Source: Candidatus Methanomethylophilus alvi Mx1201
Lineage (GTDB): Archaea > Thermoplasmatota > Thermoplasmata > Methanomassiliicoccales > Methanomethylophilaceae
Direction: 5' to 3'
DNA length: 64,000 nucleotides
Assembly (NCBI RefSeq): GCF_000300255.2
Contig: NC_020913.1
Coordinates: forward strand, 372,001-436,000
Under the pieces are notes generated by a model, which made no database searches, had not been told where the DNA came from, and saw nothing but the letters and a program-made list of their open reading frames with translations. The stretch's first letter is position 1, and the number at the start of each line of letters is the position of its first letter. This document shows positions 51,429 through 61,041 of this stretch, in pieces. The position numbers were made by a program, and so were the translations under genes.

Positions 51429-52457
51429 TCAGAACCATGCGTCGAGGGCCTTCTGCTTGCGCTTCCGTTCCTCCTCTTTTCTGGCACTTTCGATCCTGTC
51501 GAGGGCCGAGTTCACCCTGTCCGCGGAGAAATCGTAGGATGTCAGCATATCGACGACCGCCTGTCTGTCCAAGGGCCCGTGCTCCACGGAATAGTCGTCG
51601 GAGCCTTCGTAATCCAGGAAGATCCCTCTTATCTCCTGGTAGTCCGGGATGTCCTCCCCGATCTTCCGCAGTACGGATTCCAGGTCCCCATTGTCCCTCA
51701 CGAGCTTCAGAGCCTTCTTGGGACCTATGCCCTTGATGCCGGTATTGAAGTCCGTGCCCATGAGGATGCACATGTCCACTAACTGCTCCCTCGATATCCC
51801 GAGGTTCCGGAGGAATTCCTCGGAATCGATGACCTCCGTTTTGATCTCGCGGTAGATGTCCTTGCCGGGGATCTTCCTCCTTCCTGTCATGGTGAGGTTC
51901 CGGAGGAGGACGGGGGTCCCGAAAAGAAGGGAGTCGAAATCCTGCGAGGCGGTCGCCCATACGTCATTCCTGCGGCAGATGTATGCCGCCTCCTGTTCCC
52001 CGTCCGAGGGGGCATCCACTATGGGCAGCCCCATATATCTGATGAGTTCCTTGGCCGACTCCTTGACCTCGTCGGTCATCCTGGAGGTCTGCTGTGCCTT
52101 GGTGTGGGCCGTCTTCATGTCGCCCCTTTCCACGGCGTCCTTCCACTCCTGTTCGGCCTTCTCCCTGCGTTCCTTCCTGCCGTCCAGAGTGGCCTGTTTG
52201 AGGGGGTGGGGTTTTCCGTCGAATACGAATACGGGCTCTATGCCGGCCTCTATCAGGCTGGCGGTGCGGTGCAGGAGTCCCGTCAGGTGGGAGGTGGTCC
52301 TCCCTTTGCTGTCGCAGAGGGGATACCCGTCGGGTTGGCGGATGGCCGACATGAATTGGTACACTATGTTGTACGTGTCGATGGCCACCTTCTTCCCGCG
52401 AAGGTCCTCCATCTCCATGCTCTTCGGCTCGGTCAGATCCGAAAGGTTGACTCCCAT
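51429..52457 (-). CDS. fen: Flap endonuclease FEN-1
   Basis: The protein is 342 residues from the ATG at 52457 (MGVNLSDL, the usual archaeal FEN-1 start). Catalytic acids lie in AIDTYN, FVFDGKPH, SDGEQEAAY, SQDFDSLL and MGTDFNTGIKGIGPKKA (H2TH). The C-terminus QKALDAWF is a PCNA-interacting PIP box. It removes 5' flaps in replication and repair. It starts 1 bp after the end of rpe. Confidence 0.95.
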   Translation of the reverse strand: MGVNLSDLTEPKSMEMEDLRGKKVAIDTYNIVYQFMSAIRQPDGYPLCDSKGRTTSHLTGLLHRTASLIEAGIEPVFVFDGKPHPLKQATLDGRKERREKAEQEWKDAVERGDMKTAHTKAQQTSRMTDEVKESAKELIRYMGLPIVDAPSDGEQEAAYICRRNDVWATASQDFDSLLFGTPVLLRNLTMTGRRKIPGKDIYREIKTEVIDSEEFLRNLGISREQLVDMCILMGTDFNTGIKGIGPKKALKLVRDNGDLESVLRKIGEDIPDYQEIRGIFLDYEGSDDYSVEHGPLDRQAVVDMLTSYDFSADRVNSALDRIESARKEEERKRKQKALDAWF

Positions 52458-52458
52458 C

Positions 52459-53124
52459 TCATCTCTCCGCATCCGGTCCGTAGCCCTTCCAGAGGGAGAT
52501 CTCCTGGGACATGTCGTCCAGTTTGAAGAGGGCCGATCCGGCTACGAGGACGTTCGCTCCCGCCTCTACGCACCTCTTCCCCGTCTCGCGGTTTATGCCG
52601 CCGTCCACCGATATCTCCAATCCCGGGTTGTGGTCCTCGGCCCATTTTTTCACATATTCTATTTTGGGAATGCATTCCTCGTGGAACTTCTGTCCGCCGA
52701 AACCCGCGTTGACGGTCATTATGAGGACGAGGTCGACCCTATCCAGATATCTGTCGAGGTCATGTACGTCCGTCGGGGGGTTCATGGTGATGCCGGCCTT
52801 CAGTCCCAGGTCGTGTATCTTGTCCACCGCGGCCATTATATCTCCCTCGGCCTCCGTGTGGACGGTGATGGAGTCGCATCCGGCCTTGGCGAAATCCTCT
52901 ACGTATCTGACGGGGTCCTCGATCATCAGATGGGCGTCGAATGGGATGTCCGTCCAGTGTCTGGCACATTTGATGATAGGTGCTCCGAATGTAAGGTTGG
53001 GGACGAACATGCCGTCCATGACGTCCAGATGTGCCCAGTCGGCTCCGCTCTTTTCTACCCTTACGAGTTCTTCGCCTAATCTGGAGAAATCACAAGACAG
53101 CATGGAGGGGGCGATTTTCGTCAT
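52459..53124 (-). CDS. rpe: Ribulose-phosphate 3-epimerase
   Basis: The 221-residue TIM barrel has APSMLSCDFSRL, HLDVMDGMFVPN, FDAHLMIEDP, TVNAGFGGQKF and ISVDGGIN, with the metal His and Asp residues in place. It interconverts ribulose-5-P and xylulose-5-P. It lies upstream of fen on the same strand, with a TATA-like region at the divergent promoter with the ArsR-type gene. Confidence 0.94.
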   Translation of the reverse strand: MTKIAPSMLSCDFSRLGEELVRVEKSGADWAHLDVMDGMFVPNLTFGAPIIKCARHWTDIPFDAHLMIEDPVRYVEDFAKAGCDSITVHTEAEGDIMAAVDKIHDLGLKAGITMNPPTDVHDLDRYLDRVDLVLIMTVNAGFGGQKFHEECIPKIEYVKKWAEDHNPGLEISVDGGINRETGKRCVEAGANVLVAGSALFKLDDMSQEISLWKGYGPDAER

Positions 53125-53175
53125 TGCACGTCGTATATACCTATCGTAATAAAGAATTTGGATTGGAAAGGATTC

Positions 53176-53195
53176 ATTTCAAATATTTTTGAAAT
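53176..53195. promoter_or_regulatory. Palindromic operator before the ArsR-type regulator
   Basis: ATTTCAAA-TATT-TTTGAAAT is a perfect 8-bp inverted repeat 14 bp upstream of the regulator's ATG and ~50 bp from rpe. It is a classic position for autoregulation. Confidence 0.65.
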
Positions 53196-53209
53196 CAATT
53201 CCTTGCCAT

Positions 53210-53608
53210 ATGTCGGAGAACATGTGCGGTTCAGAGACATTCGATGGTATTCCCGAGGTACCGGATGAGGTCGGAGGGATGGTGGAGCGTGCCGGAGGGA
53301 TCGATAAGATCGTCCGGGGTCTTCCGTCGGAGGACGTTCTGACCGAGAAGTGCCAGATATTCGCGGCCCTTTCTTCTTCCGTCCGTCTGAGGATCATGTA
53401 CATACTTGCCGGTGCGGACCTGTGCCCCTCCGCCATTAAGGTATTGACCGGGATGTCCGAATCCAGGATATCCTACCATCTGGATATTCTTGAAGGGGCC
53501 GGATTGGTCAAACACGGGCCCTGGCGGAGATGGAGGATATACTCCCTGACCGAGGAAGGGAGGGCGTTCATGTATGCGTCAGAACGTTCGGATGCCAACG
53601 CTATTTGA
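53210..53608 (+). CDS. ArsR-family winged-helix transcription regulator
   Basis: The protein is 132 residues from the ATG at 53210; a TTG at 53189 lies inside the palindrome. The winged helix covers residues ~50-120: SSVRLRIMYILAGADLCPSAIKVLTGMSESRISYHLDILEGAGLVKHG. The cysteines (CGSE, EKCQIF, DLCPSA) could sense metal or thiol stress. It is divergent from rpe. Confidence 0.82.
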   Translation: MSENMCGSETFDGIPEVPDEVGGMVERAGGIDKIVRGLPSEDVLTEKCQIFAALSSSVRLRIMYILAGADLCPSAIKVLTGMSESRISYHLDILEGAGLVKHGPWRRWRIYSLTEEGRAFMYASERSDANAI

Positions 53609-53670
53609 TCATCTGGGTCATTGTTTTCACCGTCGAAATTATTAATAGTCGCACATCGATAGGGGTGATC

Positions 53671-53886
53671 ATGTCAGGAACAGCAGGCCACGGGGCCAAG
53701 ACCGATATCTGCGACGTAGAAGGTTGCAGTTGCGAGGCCGAAAGGTCACTCAACATGAAACAGGTTGCAAAATGCACCTTGAGGCTCAAGAACATGGATG
53801 CCCGCAACGTCCATCTGTGCAAAGAGCATTACAAACAGTACAAGAAGGAAACGAAGACCGACAGGTCCATCGACTCCATCTACTGA
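53671..53886 (+). CDS. Small cysteine-containing protein, 71 residues
   Basis: The protein starts at the ATG at 53671 (GGGTGATC upstream). CDVEGCSCEAERS near the N-terminus plus CTLRLKNMDARNVHLCKEHYKQYKK form a treble-clef-like zinc site (C-x4-C-x-C...C...C-x-x-H), like a small ribosome- or RNA-associated zinc protein. Family unknown. It ends 1 bp before the RNase Z start. Confidence 0.7.
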   Translation: MSGTAGHGAKTDICDVEGCSCEAERSLNMKQVAKCTLRLKNMDARNVHLCKEHYKQYKKETKTDRSIDSIY

Positions 53887-53887
53887 G

Positions 53888-54796
53888 ATGTTGGACATTC
53901 TTTTCCTCGGAACGGGCGCCAGCGTCCCTTCCAAGGACAGGGCCCTTCCCTGCGTCGCGGTCCGCAGGGGGCCCGATATAGTACTTTTCGATTGCGGAGA
54001 GGGTTCCCAGCGTCAGCTCATGATCTCCCCCTTCTCATTCATGAAGATCAGGGCGATATTCGTGACCCATCTCCACGGAGACCATTTCTACGGACTGCCA
54101 GGTCTTCTCCAGACCATGGGCATGATGGGCAGGCGCGACCCCCTCATAGTATGTGGTCCTCAGGGATTCTCCGAGGCGCTCAGGACCTGTCTGGATATCT
54201 GCGAGGGGGATCTGGAGTACGATCTGGAATCAAGGGACGTGTCCCCCGGCGATGTGGTCGCCGTGAAAGACATGACTGTCTCCGTGTTCGCCACGGAGCA
54301 CGGGATAACCTCCCAGGGGTACGTCCTGAGGGAGCCGGACGTCCGCGGGAGGATAGATGCGAAGAAGGCCGCATCCCTGGGCATAGAAGGCAAGGATTTC
54401 TCCGTGATCGAGGACGGCGGAGAGGTGAACGGGGTGAGGCTCGGAGACATATCGGATCCTGCGAAAAAGGGGATCTCGGTCGCCTATACGGGAGATACGA
54501 GGATGTGCCAGAGTGTCAGAGATGCGGTGGAGGGGGTAGACGTACTCATCCATGAATCTACATACATGGAGCAGGAGTCGTCGCTCGCCGAGGAGCATTT
54601 CCACAGCACCGCCGTGCAGGCGGCCTCGCTGGCCAGAGACGCCGGATGCGGGACGCTCATGCTGGTCCATATCAGCAACCGCTACAAGGAGCCGGAGAAG
54701 GTCCTCGGGGAGGCCAGGGCCGTATTCCCCAGGACCTATGCGCCCTTCGACATGGAACGCTATCGTGTGACCGGTTCCGGCGTCAGATCAGTTTGA
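53888..54796 (+). CDS. rnz: Ribonuclease Z
   Basis: The 302-residue metallo-beta-lactamase protein has VTHLHGDHFYGLPG (H-x-H-x-D-H), FLGTGASVPSKDR at the start, AYTGDTRMC and HFHSTAVQAA. It trims tRNA 3' trailers. The last 14 bases overlap the end of the convergent HTH-CBS gene. Confidence 0.93.
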   Translation: MLDILFLGTGASVPSKDRALPCVAVRRGPDIVLFDCGEGSQRQLMISPFSFMKIRAIFVTHLHGDHFYGLPGLLQTMGMMGRRDPLIVCGPQGFSEALRTCLDICEGDLEYDLESRDVSPGDVVAVKDMTVSVFATEHGITSQGYVLREPDVRGRIDAKKAASLGIEGKDFSVIEDGGEVNGVRLGDISDPAKKGISVAYTGDTRMCQSVRDAVEGVDVLIHESTYMEQESSLAEEHFHSTAVQAASLARDAGCGTLMLVHISNRYKEPEKVLGEARAVFPRTYAPFDMERYRVTGSGVRSV

Positions 54797-55346
54797 GGAT
54801 GTCGGCCTTCGTGATCATTCCGACAAGTTTCCCCTTCCTGGCCACGAGGACCGCATTGCAGTCGCTCATCATGGCCGTGACGGACGACATGGGGGTGCTC
54901 TCGTTCACCACGGGGAAGGAGTCGTCCATGATGGTGGATATCGGTGCATCCTTGATGTCGTCCATGGTCTTCCCCGACCTTATCTTCTCGAATATGCTCC
55001 TCTCGGAGATGCTGCCCACGGGGGTATCCCCCTTAAGGACGGGCAGCTGCGAGAATCCGGCGGTCCTCATGAGCTCCGATGCCACGCGGACCCTGTCGGT
55101 GCTCTGAACGCTCACTATGTCCTTCGATGCCACATCGGCGGCGGTGACGTCGTGTTTCCCTCCCTTGGCCATCTCGTCCAGGGTCTCGAAGAGTTTCACC
55201 ACGGTGTCGTAACTTGCGGAGATCCTTCCTCTCTCGATCTTCGCTATGGTGCTCTGGCTGACCCCGGACTGCTTCGCCAGTTCCGTCTGGGTCACATCCA
55301 TCGCCTTCCTCATTCTGCGGATGTCGGATGCCGGTGGGAATTTCAT
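54783..55346 (-). CDS. XRE-type HTH regulator with CBS-domain pair
   Basis: The protein is 187 residues from the ATG at 55346 (or 191 from 55358). It has an N-terminal HTH (TQTELAKQSGVSQSTIAKIERGRISASYDTV...) and two CBS domains (~residues 70-187) ending GMITKADILKLI. Such archaeal proteins sense adenosyl ligands, possibly SAM or AMP. It is next to and divergent from the SAM synthetase gene, so it may regulate it (inference). Confidence 0.86.
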   Translation of the reverse strand: MKFPPASDIRRMRKAMDVTQTELAKQSGVSQSTIAKIERGRISASYDTVVKLFETLDEMAKGGKHDVTAADVASKDIVSVQSTDRVRVASELMRTAGFSQLPVLKGDTPVGSISERSIFEKIRSGKTMDDIKDAPISTIMDDSFPVVNESTPMSSVTAMMSDCNAVLVARKGKLVGMITKADILKLI

Positions 55347-55452
55347 GTCTGAGCGCATCTACTTATTCTTATTAGAATACTTCCGTCAACCAATATTATA
55401 AACCTTAAACATATCTTTCTGAACAGCAGCATATCGCTCAAAGTGATGCACT

Positions 55453-56688
55453 ATGTCCGGAAAGAAGAACATCTATGTCAACGGGATCAACCAGGTCCCT
55501 GTACCCAAGAGGCAGATCGAGATCGTCGAGAGGAAAGGAATCGGACATCCCGACTCCGTCGCGGACGGTGTCGCCGAGACCGTCAGCGAGTCCCTCTGCG
55601 CGATGTACATCAAAGAGGTCGGACACGTTCTCCACCACAACACCGACCAGACCGAGGTCGTGGCCGGTATCTCCGCCCCCAAGTTCGGCGGAGGAGAGAT
55701 CGTCAAGCCCGTCTACATTCTCATGGACGGCCGTGCCACCACATACATCGAGAAGGACGGCAAGGAGGTATCGCTCCCCGTCGAGTCCACCGCCCTCAAA
55801 GGCGTCAGGAAGTATCTGAAGAAGACCTACCCCTACCTCGACATCGATTCCGACGTCATCCTCGACACCAAGCTCGGAATGGGTTCCGACGACCTCACCG
55901 GCGTCTACAAGGCCTCCAACTACCTGTCCAACGACACCTCCTTTGGAGTTGGCTTCGCGCCCTTCTCCGTCACCGACGAGCTGACCTTCCAGACCGAGAG
56001 GTACATCAACGGGGCGCTCAAGAAGAAGATCCCCGAGGCCGGACAGGACGTCAAGGTCATGTGCAGCAGGGTCGGCAAGGACATAACCATGACCATCGCC
56101 TGCGCCATGGTCGACAGGTTCATCGACGACCCCACCTCGTACAAGAGTGCGGTCGAGGACCTCACCAAATCCGTCCAGGATTTCGGAGCGGGGATCATCG
56201 ACAAATACGGTGACGGGGAGAACCTCGTCGTTGATGTCAACACCGGAGACGATTACGAGAGGGGAGTGTACTACCTCACCGTTACCGGACTCTCCCAGGA
56301 GATGGGAGACGACGGTTCCGTCGGACGCGGAAACAGGTGCAACGGTCTGATCACCCCCTTCAGGCCCATGTCCATGGAGGCCACCTCCGGAAAGAACCCG
56401 ATTACCCATGTCGGAAAGATCTACAACGTCCTCTCCACCATGATCGCGAAGGACGTGGCCAAGAAGGTCAAGGCGGATGCCGAGATCCACGTGCGCCTGC
56501 TGTCCCAGATCGGACACACCATCTCCGACCCGCTGAACGCCAACATCGACATCATCAACGAGAACGCCGCCGACAGCCCCAAGCTTAACAAGTGGAAGGA
56601 CGAGGCGTACGAGATCGCCGCTGATTGGTTAGACAACATTGATAAGGTTTCAGAACTTATCATCAACGGTAAGATCAGGACGTTCTGA
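55453..56688 (+). CDS. mat: Archaeal methionine adenosyltransferase
   Basis: The 411-residue archaeal-type MAT has [38 protein letters not shown] and [21 protein letters not shown]. It makes S-adenosylmethionine. A TATA-like ATATTATAAACC at ~55393-55404 precedes it, with no SAM riboswitch seen. Confidence 0.95.
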   Translation: MSGKKNIYVNGINQVPVPKRQIEIVERKGIGHPDSVADGVAETVSESLCAMYIKEVGHVLHHNTDQTEVVAGISAPKFGGGEIVKPVYILMDGRATTYIEKDGKEVSLPVESTALKGVRKYLKKTYPYLDIDSDVILDTKLGMGSDDLTGVYKASNYLSNDTSFGVGFAPFSVTDELTFQTERYINGALKKKIPEAGQDVKVMCSRVGKDITMTIACAMVDRFIDDPTSYKSAVEDLTKSVQDFGAGIIDKYGDGENLVVDVNTGDDYERGVYYLTVTGLSQEMGDDGSVGRGNRCNGLITPFRPMSMEATSGKNPITHVGKIYNVLSTMIAKDVAKKVKADAEIHVRLLSQIGHTISDPLNANIDIINENAADSPKLNKWKDEAYEIAADWLDNIDKVSELIINGKIRTF

Positions 56689-56696
56689 GTCCGGCC

Positions 56697-56733
56697 TCCC
56701 CACACGGCCGTCTCCGGACGTCCGTGTGGGAGT
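56697..56733 (+). terminator. Hairpin after mat
   Basis: CCCACACGG pairs with CCGTGTGGG around CCGTCTCCGGACGT, directly after the mat stop and before the DUF4443 start. Confidence 0.5.
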
Positions 56734-56741
56734 CAAACAAC

Positions 56742-57326
56742 ATGAAGATAATGGATATACCGGCCTTCGGGCCAATGTTCCGTTTCACCGACGCGAACGT
56801 CTACTACGCATTGTACGTCCTCTCTGACGGGAAACGTATCGGAAGGAAGAAGCTCGCAGAGGAGGCCGGTGTCGGCGAAGGAAGCATGCGTCGCATTCTG
56901 GACAAGTTCAGGGAATGGAACTTCGTCCAGATCAAACAGACCGGGATATCCATAACGAAGGCCGGGCTCGTTTTCCTGGACCAGATCCCGGTAAGGCTGA
57001 TCGACGTGGACCTCCAGGGGTCCGTCGTGGGGGATTTCACACAGGGAGTCATAGTCTATGGTGCCTCCTCGAAGATAGTCAACGGGATGCAGCAGCGCGA
57101 CGCCGGCATCAAGGCCGGTGCGGAAGGCTGCACCACCATCGTCATCCGCGACGGGAAACTCATGATCCCGCCCGACTGGAACATGGACGAGCAGACTCCC
57201 GAACTGGCATATAAGATCCGCAAGGACACCGGCATAACCGCCGACGACGTAATCATCGTAGGCGGCGGCAGCAGCAAGATCGCCGCCGTCGAGGCCGTCC
57301 TCAATGCGGCCTTCGAGCTGGTGTGA
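56742..57326 (+). CDS. DUF4443-family transcription regulator (full length)
   Basis: The protein is 194 residues from the ATG at 56742. It has an N-terminal winged helix (GRKKLAEEAGVGEGSMRRILDKF) and a C-terminal domain with GAEGCTTIVIRDGKLMIPPDW, DDVIIVGGGSSK and a final AAFELV. It is the likely core relative of the truncated copies R1-R4 at 36-43 kb. It is translationally coupled to the next gene. Confidence 0.82.
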   Translation: MKIMDIPAFGPMFRFTDANVYYALYVLSDGKRIGRKKLAEEAGVGEGSMRRILDKFREWNFVQIKQTGISITKAGLVFLDQIPVRLIDVDLQGSVVGDFTQGVIVYGASSKIVNGMQQRDAGIKAGAEGCTTIVIRDGKLMIPPDWNMDEQTPELAYKIRKDTGITADDVIIVGGGSSKIAAVEAVLNAAFELV

Positions 57327-58282
57327 TGAAGCACCTGTTCAGCTGGTCCGTCTTCGACAGGTTCTCCGATTTCCCCGGGGAAGGAGACCTCCGGCACAGG
57401 CTGTCGGCCTTCGGGCTCGACGGATTCGAACTTTTCACCCTGTTCGAGAAAGTCGATCCGTACTACGCAGTACCGGAGGTGGTATCCGTCCATCTGCCCT
57501 ATTCCTTGGATTGGCATTCGGCATGGGAGGGACGCAGGTACGACGGGGAGAACGACGACCCGAGGTATTTCTCGTTCGGAAGGACGAGGGAAGACATGGT
57601 GGCCAATCTCCGCCATGGGATCGACTGCGCGTCAGTCCTCCATCCGGCCTACGGGGTGCTGCATGCCGGGAACACCGACATGCGTCAGGTCCTCTGCAGG
57701 AAACACGAGAGCGACGATCTCGCGATAATCTCCGATTTCGCCGAGATGGTGAACCGTGTCGTGGCGGGATATCCCGGAGGGGAGCCGCCGTTCCGTCTTT
57801 CTTTCGAGAACCTCTGGTGGGAGGGCCTCAAACTGAGGAGTCCTTCGGAATGGAGGGTCCTGGAAGACAAGCTGGAGTTCGACAACTGGGGATTCACCCT
57901 CGACACCGGTCATATGATGAATACATGTGACGATGCATTCGACGAGGAAAGCGCCATAGATGCGGTCATGAGCATAATCGACCGTTATCCGAAGGATATG
58001 AAGGACAGGATAAGGCATATGCATCTCCAGCTCAGCACCACCGCCGAGTACAGGAGGACGTTCGTTCCCCGCAGAAGGGCCGAAGGCGAGGAGTGGGAGC
58101 ACTTCGCCCATGACGCCTTCGAAAGGGCGAAGGGTATAGACCAGCACCGCCCATATTCAAGCAGGAGGGTGAACGAGATCGTGGATGCCATCATGCCAGA
58201 CTATTTGACCCACGAGCTGATGGGATTCATATCCGACGACAAGTACGGGGACCTCCGTCAGCAGAGGGCGTTGCTGCCGTGA
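57326..58282 (+). CDS. TIM-barrel protein, sugar-phosphate isomerase/epimerase-like
   Basis: The protein is 318 residues from the ATG at 57326, overlapping the DUF4443 stop. Conserved acids and histidines lie on barrel strands: GFELFTLFEKVD, VSVHLPYS, LHAGN, LSFENLWWEG and FTLDTGHMMN, as in xylose-isomerase-like TIM barrels. Substrate unknown. Probably controlled by the coupled DUF4443 regulator. Confidence 0.78.
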   Translation: MKHLFSWSVFDRFSDFPGEGDLRHRLSAFGLDGFELFTLFEKVDPYYAVPEVVSVHLPYSLDWHSAWEGRRYDGENDDPRYFSFGRTREDMVANLRHGIDCASVLHPAYGVLHAGNTDMRQVLCRKHESDDLAIISDFAEMVNRVVAGYPGGEPPFRLSFENLWWEGLKLRSPSEWRVLEDKLEFDNWGFTLDTGHMMNTCDDAFDEESAIDAVMSIIDRYPKDMKDRIRHMHLQLSTTAEYRRTFVPRRRAEGEEWEHFAHDAFERAKGIDQHRPYSSRRVNEIVDAIMPDYLTHELMGFISDDKYGDLRQQRALLP

Positions 58283-58301
58283 GTCTATTGATCAGGGGGC
58301 T

Positions 58302-59609
58302 ATGGGATTGGACGTCAACATCACCGGAAGACAGAGGAACTACATCCTGTTCATAGGCATATATGCGGTCCTGAGTGCGATCCTGTTCGCAGTCGTGTAC
58401 CTTACGGATATACCTTCCAGCGTATGCGACGGCTATTTTCCCTATGCGGATGCCATGGCGAACGGCATATTCCCGTATACGGAAGAGGTCTGGGCATATG
58501 ACGAGTGGCGTACATGGGAATATCCGCCCATGGCATACCTGTTCCTTTTCATACCCAGGATGTTCGCGCCATCCGTGGCCGGATATCAGGTCGCATTCAT
58601 AGTCATGACCGGTCTGTTCTTCATCCTGGGTCTGTGGTGCAGCGAACGTCTGGCGGACAGGATGGGTCACGACCGTCTCAGGATAATGGCACTCTACTCG
58701 GTCCTGATGTTCCTGATGTTCGAGTTCCTGACGGACAGGTTCGACATGATCCCCATGATCCTGACGTTCCTGGCACTGATATTGGCGATGGATAGGAAGT
58801 ATACGTGGGCCTTCGTGGTGTTGGCATTCGCCACCACCGTGAAGCTGTATCCTGCGATATTCTTCCCGATCCTCGCGATATACATGTTGGCCAAGGGCGA
58901 GAGGATGGGGGCCCTGAAGGGGGTGGCCGCCTTCATCATCACAGGCCTTGCGGTGCTGGCACTGTTCTATCTGTGCGGTGCGGACCCTCTTTCCTTCACC
59001 AAGTACCATACCGACCGCCCGCTGGAGATGGAGTCGGTCATCGCCTCCCTGATCGAGTTCACGGCTCTGCTGGGTCTTACAGACGTATCGTATGGGTTCG
59101 ATTTCGGGTCGGACAACATATACGGATCCCTGCCGGATATCTTCTCCGGTCTGATGCTTCCCCTGATGGCGGTCGTCCTGGTCCTTCTGTATGCACATTA
59201 TGCGTATTGGACCTTGAGAAGCGGTCTGGATAAGAGCAAGCTGCGGCCAGATACGTGTCTCGTCCTGACCATCGCCATGATGACATTCATACTGGTATCC
59301 ACCGTGTTCTCCGGACAGTATATGGTCTGGCTCATACCTTTCGTCCTTCTTCTGTATGTGATCCCGGGGAAGAGGGAGGAGAAGGACACCATGATGAAGC
59401 TGTTCGTCATAGGGGAGGTGCTGACACAGTTGGACTTCCTCGTGAATTTCGGCTTCAGAGGGGAAGGCGAGGCCATGTCGGCATTGGGGATATTGATCCT
59501 CCTGATGAGGAACATAATGATGGTGGTGCTCTATCTGGGTCTTACGATGAGGCTTATAGAGAACGACCGCGGGAAGCTCTTCCGCAGGAAGGCGAGGGCA
59601 CCGGAGTGA
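58302..59609 (+). CDS. DUF2029/GT87-type membrane glycosyltransferase
   Basis: The 435-residue protein has about ten membrane helices and a first extracellular loop with DGYFPYADAMANGIFPY, the usual acidic D-x-Y site of polyprenol-phosphate-sugar-dependent transferases, then WEYPPMAYLF. It is likely to add mannose or similar sugars to lipids or proteins outside the membrane. Confidence 0.82.
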   Translation: MGLDVNITGRQRNYILFIGIYAVLSAILFAVVYLTDIPSSVCDGYFPYADAMANGIFPYTEEVWAYDEWRTWEYPPMAYLFLFIPRMFAPSVAGYQVAFIVMTGLFFILGLWCSERLADRMGHDRLRIMALYSVLMFLMFEFLTDRFDMIPMILTFLALILAMDRKYTWAFVVLAFATTVKLYPAIFFPILAIYMLAKGERMGALKGVAAFIITGLAVLALFYLCGADPLSFTKYHTDRPLEMESVIASLIEFTALLGLTDVSYGFDFGSDNIYGSLPDIFSGLMLPLMAVVLVLLYAHYAYWTLRSGLDKSKLRPDTCLVLTIAMMTFILVSTVFSGQYMVWLIPFVLLLYVIPGKREEKDTMMKLFVIGEVLTQLDFLVNFGFRGEGEAMSALGILILLMRNIMMVVLYLGLTMRLIENDRGKLFRRKARAPE

Positions 59610-59658
59610 GGGCTCCTCCTACTTAGTTTTTTAAGTACGTTGTCGATGCCCCCCGTTA

Positions 59659-60303
59659 ATGAAAAAGATCGCTGCATACTACATTTCCATCGCGATAGCG
59701 GTATTCCTCATCGCGCTGGGTCTTTATGAGGACGATACCGTTGTCACGATGTATGCGGCGATAGCCTTGGTGCTGTATGCGGTCCTCCTGTACTGCAGCA
59801 GGGACAGACTGGTGGATCCCCGGGCCCCGCTCCTGTCGGCCGTTGTAATGATGGTCATGTCGTTCGTACTCCTTTATGTCCTGAACTTCACAGGGGATAT
59901 CTACAGTTCATACGTGGTGGATGCGGACGGGAACCTGGAGGGCGTATTCAGTACGGATAAGAAGATCTACGCCCACATCGAAGGTGTGGCGACATGGTGC
60001 ATATCCTACCCCCTGGCATATGTGGCCACCATGGGGATAGCGGTCTTGTTCGGATCCAGACTCAACAGGTTCCTCATCGGAGGGTTCCTCGTGTTCAACA
60101 GCGAGGCGTTCACATCCCTCATGCTGGTGGCCATATCCCTGTTCAACAAGGACCAGCTCGGAGAGACGTTCTTCTTCGTAGACGAGCTCGCATACCTGTT
60201 CACCGGGCTCGTCCTGTCCCTGGTGGCGGCCGTCGTCATCGTGCGTTACATGAAGGGGAAGAAGTTCGTGCTTTCCCGCGAATATCTGGAGGTGTCGGAA
60301 TGA
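59659..60303 (+). CDS. Integral membrane protein, about six helices
   Basis: The 214-residue protein has hydrophobic segments near residues 5-22, 30-48, 58-78, 110-130, 140-165 and 175-200, with no conserved catalytic motif. It is coupled by ATGA to the next membrane protein. Function unknown. Confidence 0.72.
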   Translation: MKKIAAYYISIAIAVFLIALGLYEDDTVVTMYAAIALVLYAVLLYCSRDRLVDPRAPLLSAVVMMVMSFVLLYVLNFTGDIYSSYVVDADGNLEGVFSTDKKIYAHIEGVATWCISYPLAYVATMGIAVLFGSRLNRFLIGGFLVFNSEAFTSLMLVAISLFNKDQLGETFFFVDELAYLFTGLVLSLVAAVVIVRYMKGKKFVLSREYLEVSE

Positions 60304-60989
60304 TCCACATGACCGAGGAGGGGGACAGGAAGTTCACCATCGCCGTCTGGATCATAGAGGAGATCATCTTCGCCATAATGTTCTGGACGGTGGCGGCGGA
60401 TATTGCCCGCGGTCTCAGATGGCATCCCGCATGGTATCTGGAGGCCACCTGCATCGCCTTCGCGCTGATATCGTGCGTCATCCCGGTCCTCAGGCTGGTG
60501 GATGCGGTCAAGATGCCCTGGTGGTTCAATTTCCTGCTGATGGCCGACGTGTACATCTACACGATCTCCCTGTGCCTCGGGTTCTATATGGACCCGGACA
60601 TCCCGTGGTGGGGCTTCTTCGGGCATGTGCTGTCGTCCATGAGCGTCGGTGCGATAGTGTTTCTGGCACTGTGTCTCATAGAGAAGCATTCCCCCGCCCA
60701 TGTCACGCTGGGTTCCAATGCGGCCATCCATTGCTACACCCTGATGATCTCCCTTGCCTTCGGAGGGATATGGGAGGTCATGGAGGGATACGTCGACGTC
60801 CTGGTGGGTCAGAGCGTGATGGTCTACGGGGACTTCGATACGTTGGACGATCTGAGGGCGGACCTCGTGGGAAGCGTCATAATGGTCATCCTGGCTACTT
60901 TCATCATGAAAGGTCGTACGGCCATAGATGTGGCCGACACCACAGTCTTCAGGAACCCTCGTAAGAAGAAAGAGGATAGAGGAGATTGA
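60300..60989 (+). CDS. DUF2238/YjdF-like membrane protein
   Basis: The protein is 229 residues from the ATG at 60300. It has about six membrane helices and the motif GGIWEVMEGYVDVLVG...YGDFDTLDDLRADLVGSV, which resembles DUF2238 proteins (WE..E and D-T-x-x-D-L). Function unknown; probably a pair with the preceding gene. Confidence 0.72.
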   Translation: MIHMTEEGDRKFTIAVWIIEEIIFAIMFWTVAADIARGLRWHPAWYLEATCIAFALISCVIPVLRLVDAVKMPWWFNFLLMADVYIYTISLCLGFYMDPDIPWWGFFGHVLSSMSVGAIVFLALCLIEKHSPAHVTLGSNAAIHCYTLMISLAFGGIWEVMEGYVDVLVGQSVMVYGDFDTLDDLRADLVGSVIMVILATFIMKGRTAIDVADTTVFRNPRKKKEDRGD

Positions 60990-61041
60990 TTGGGTAAGGG
61001 TTTTATATTGCTTGCCTATTGGTCTGCCAGAGGAATAACAA

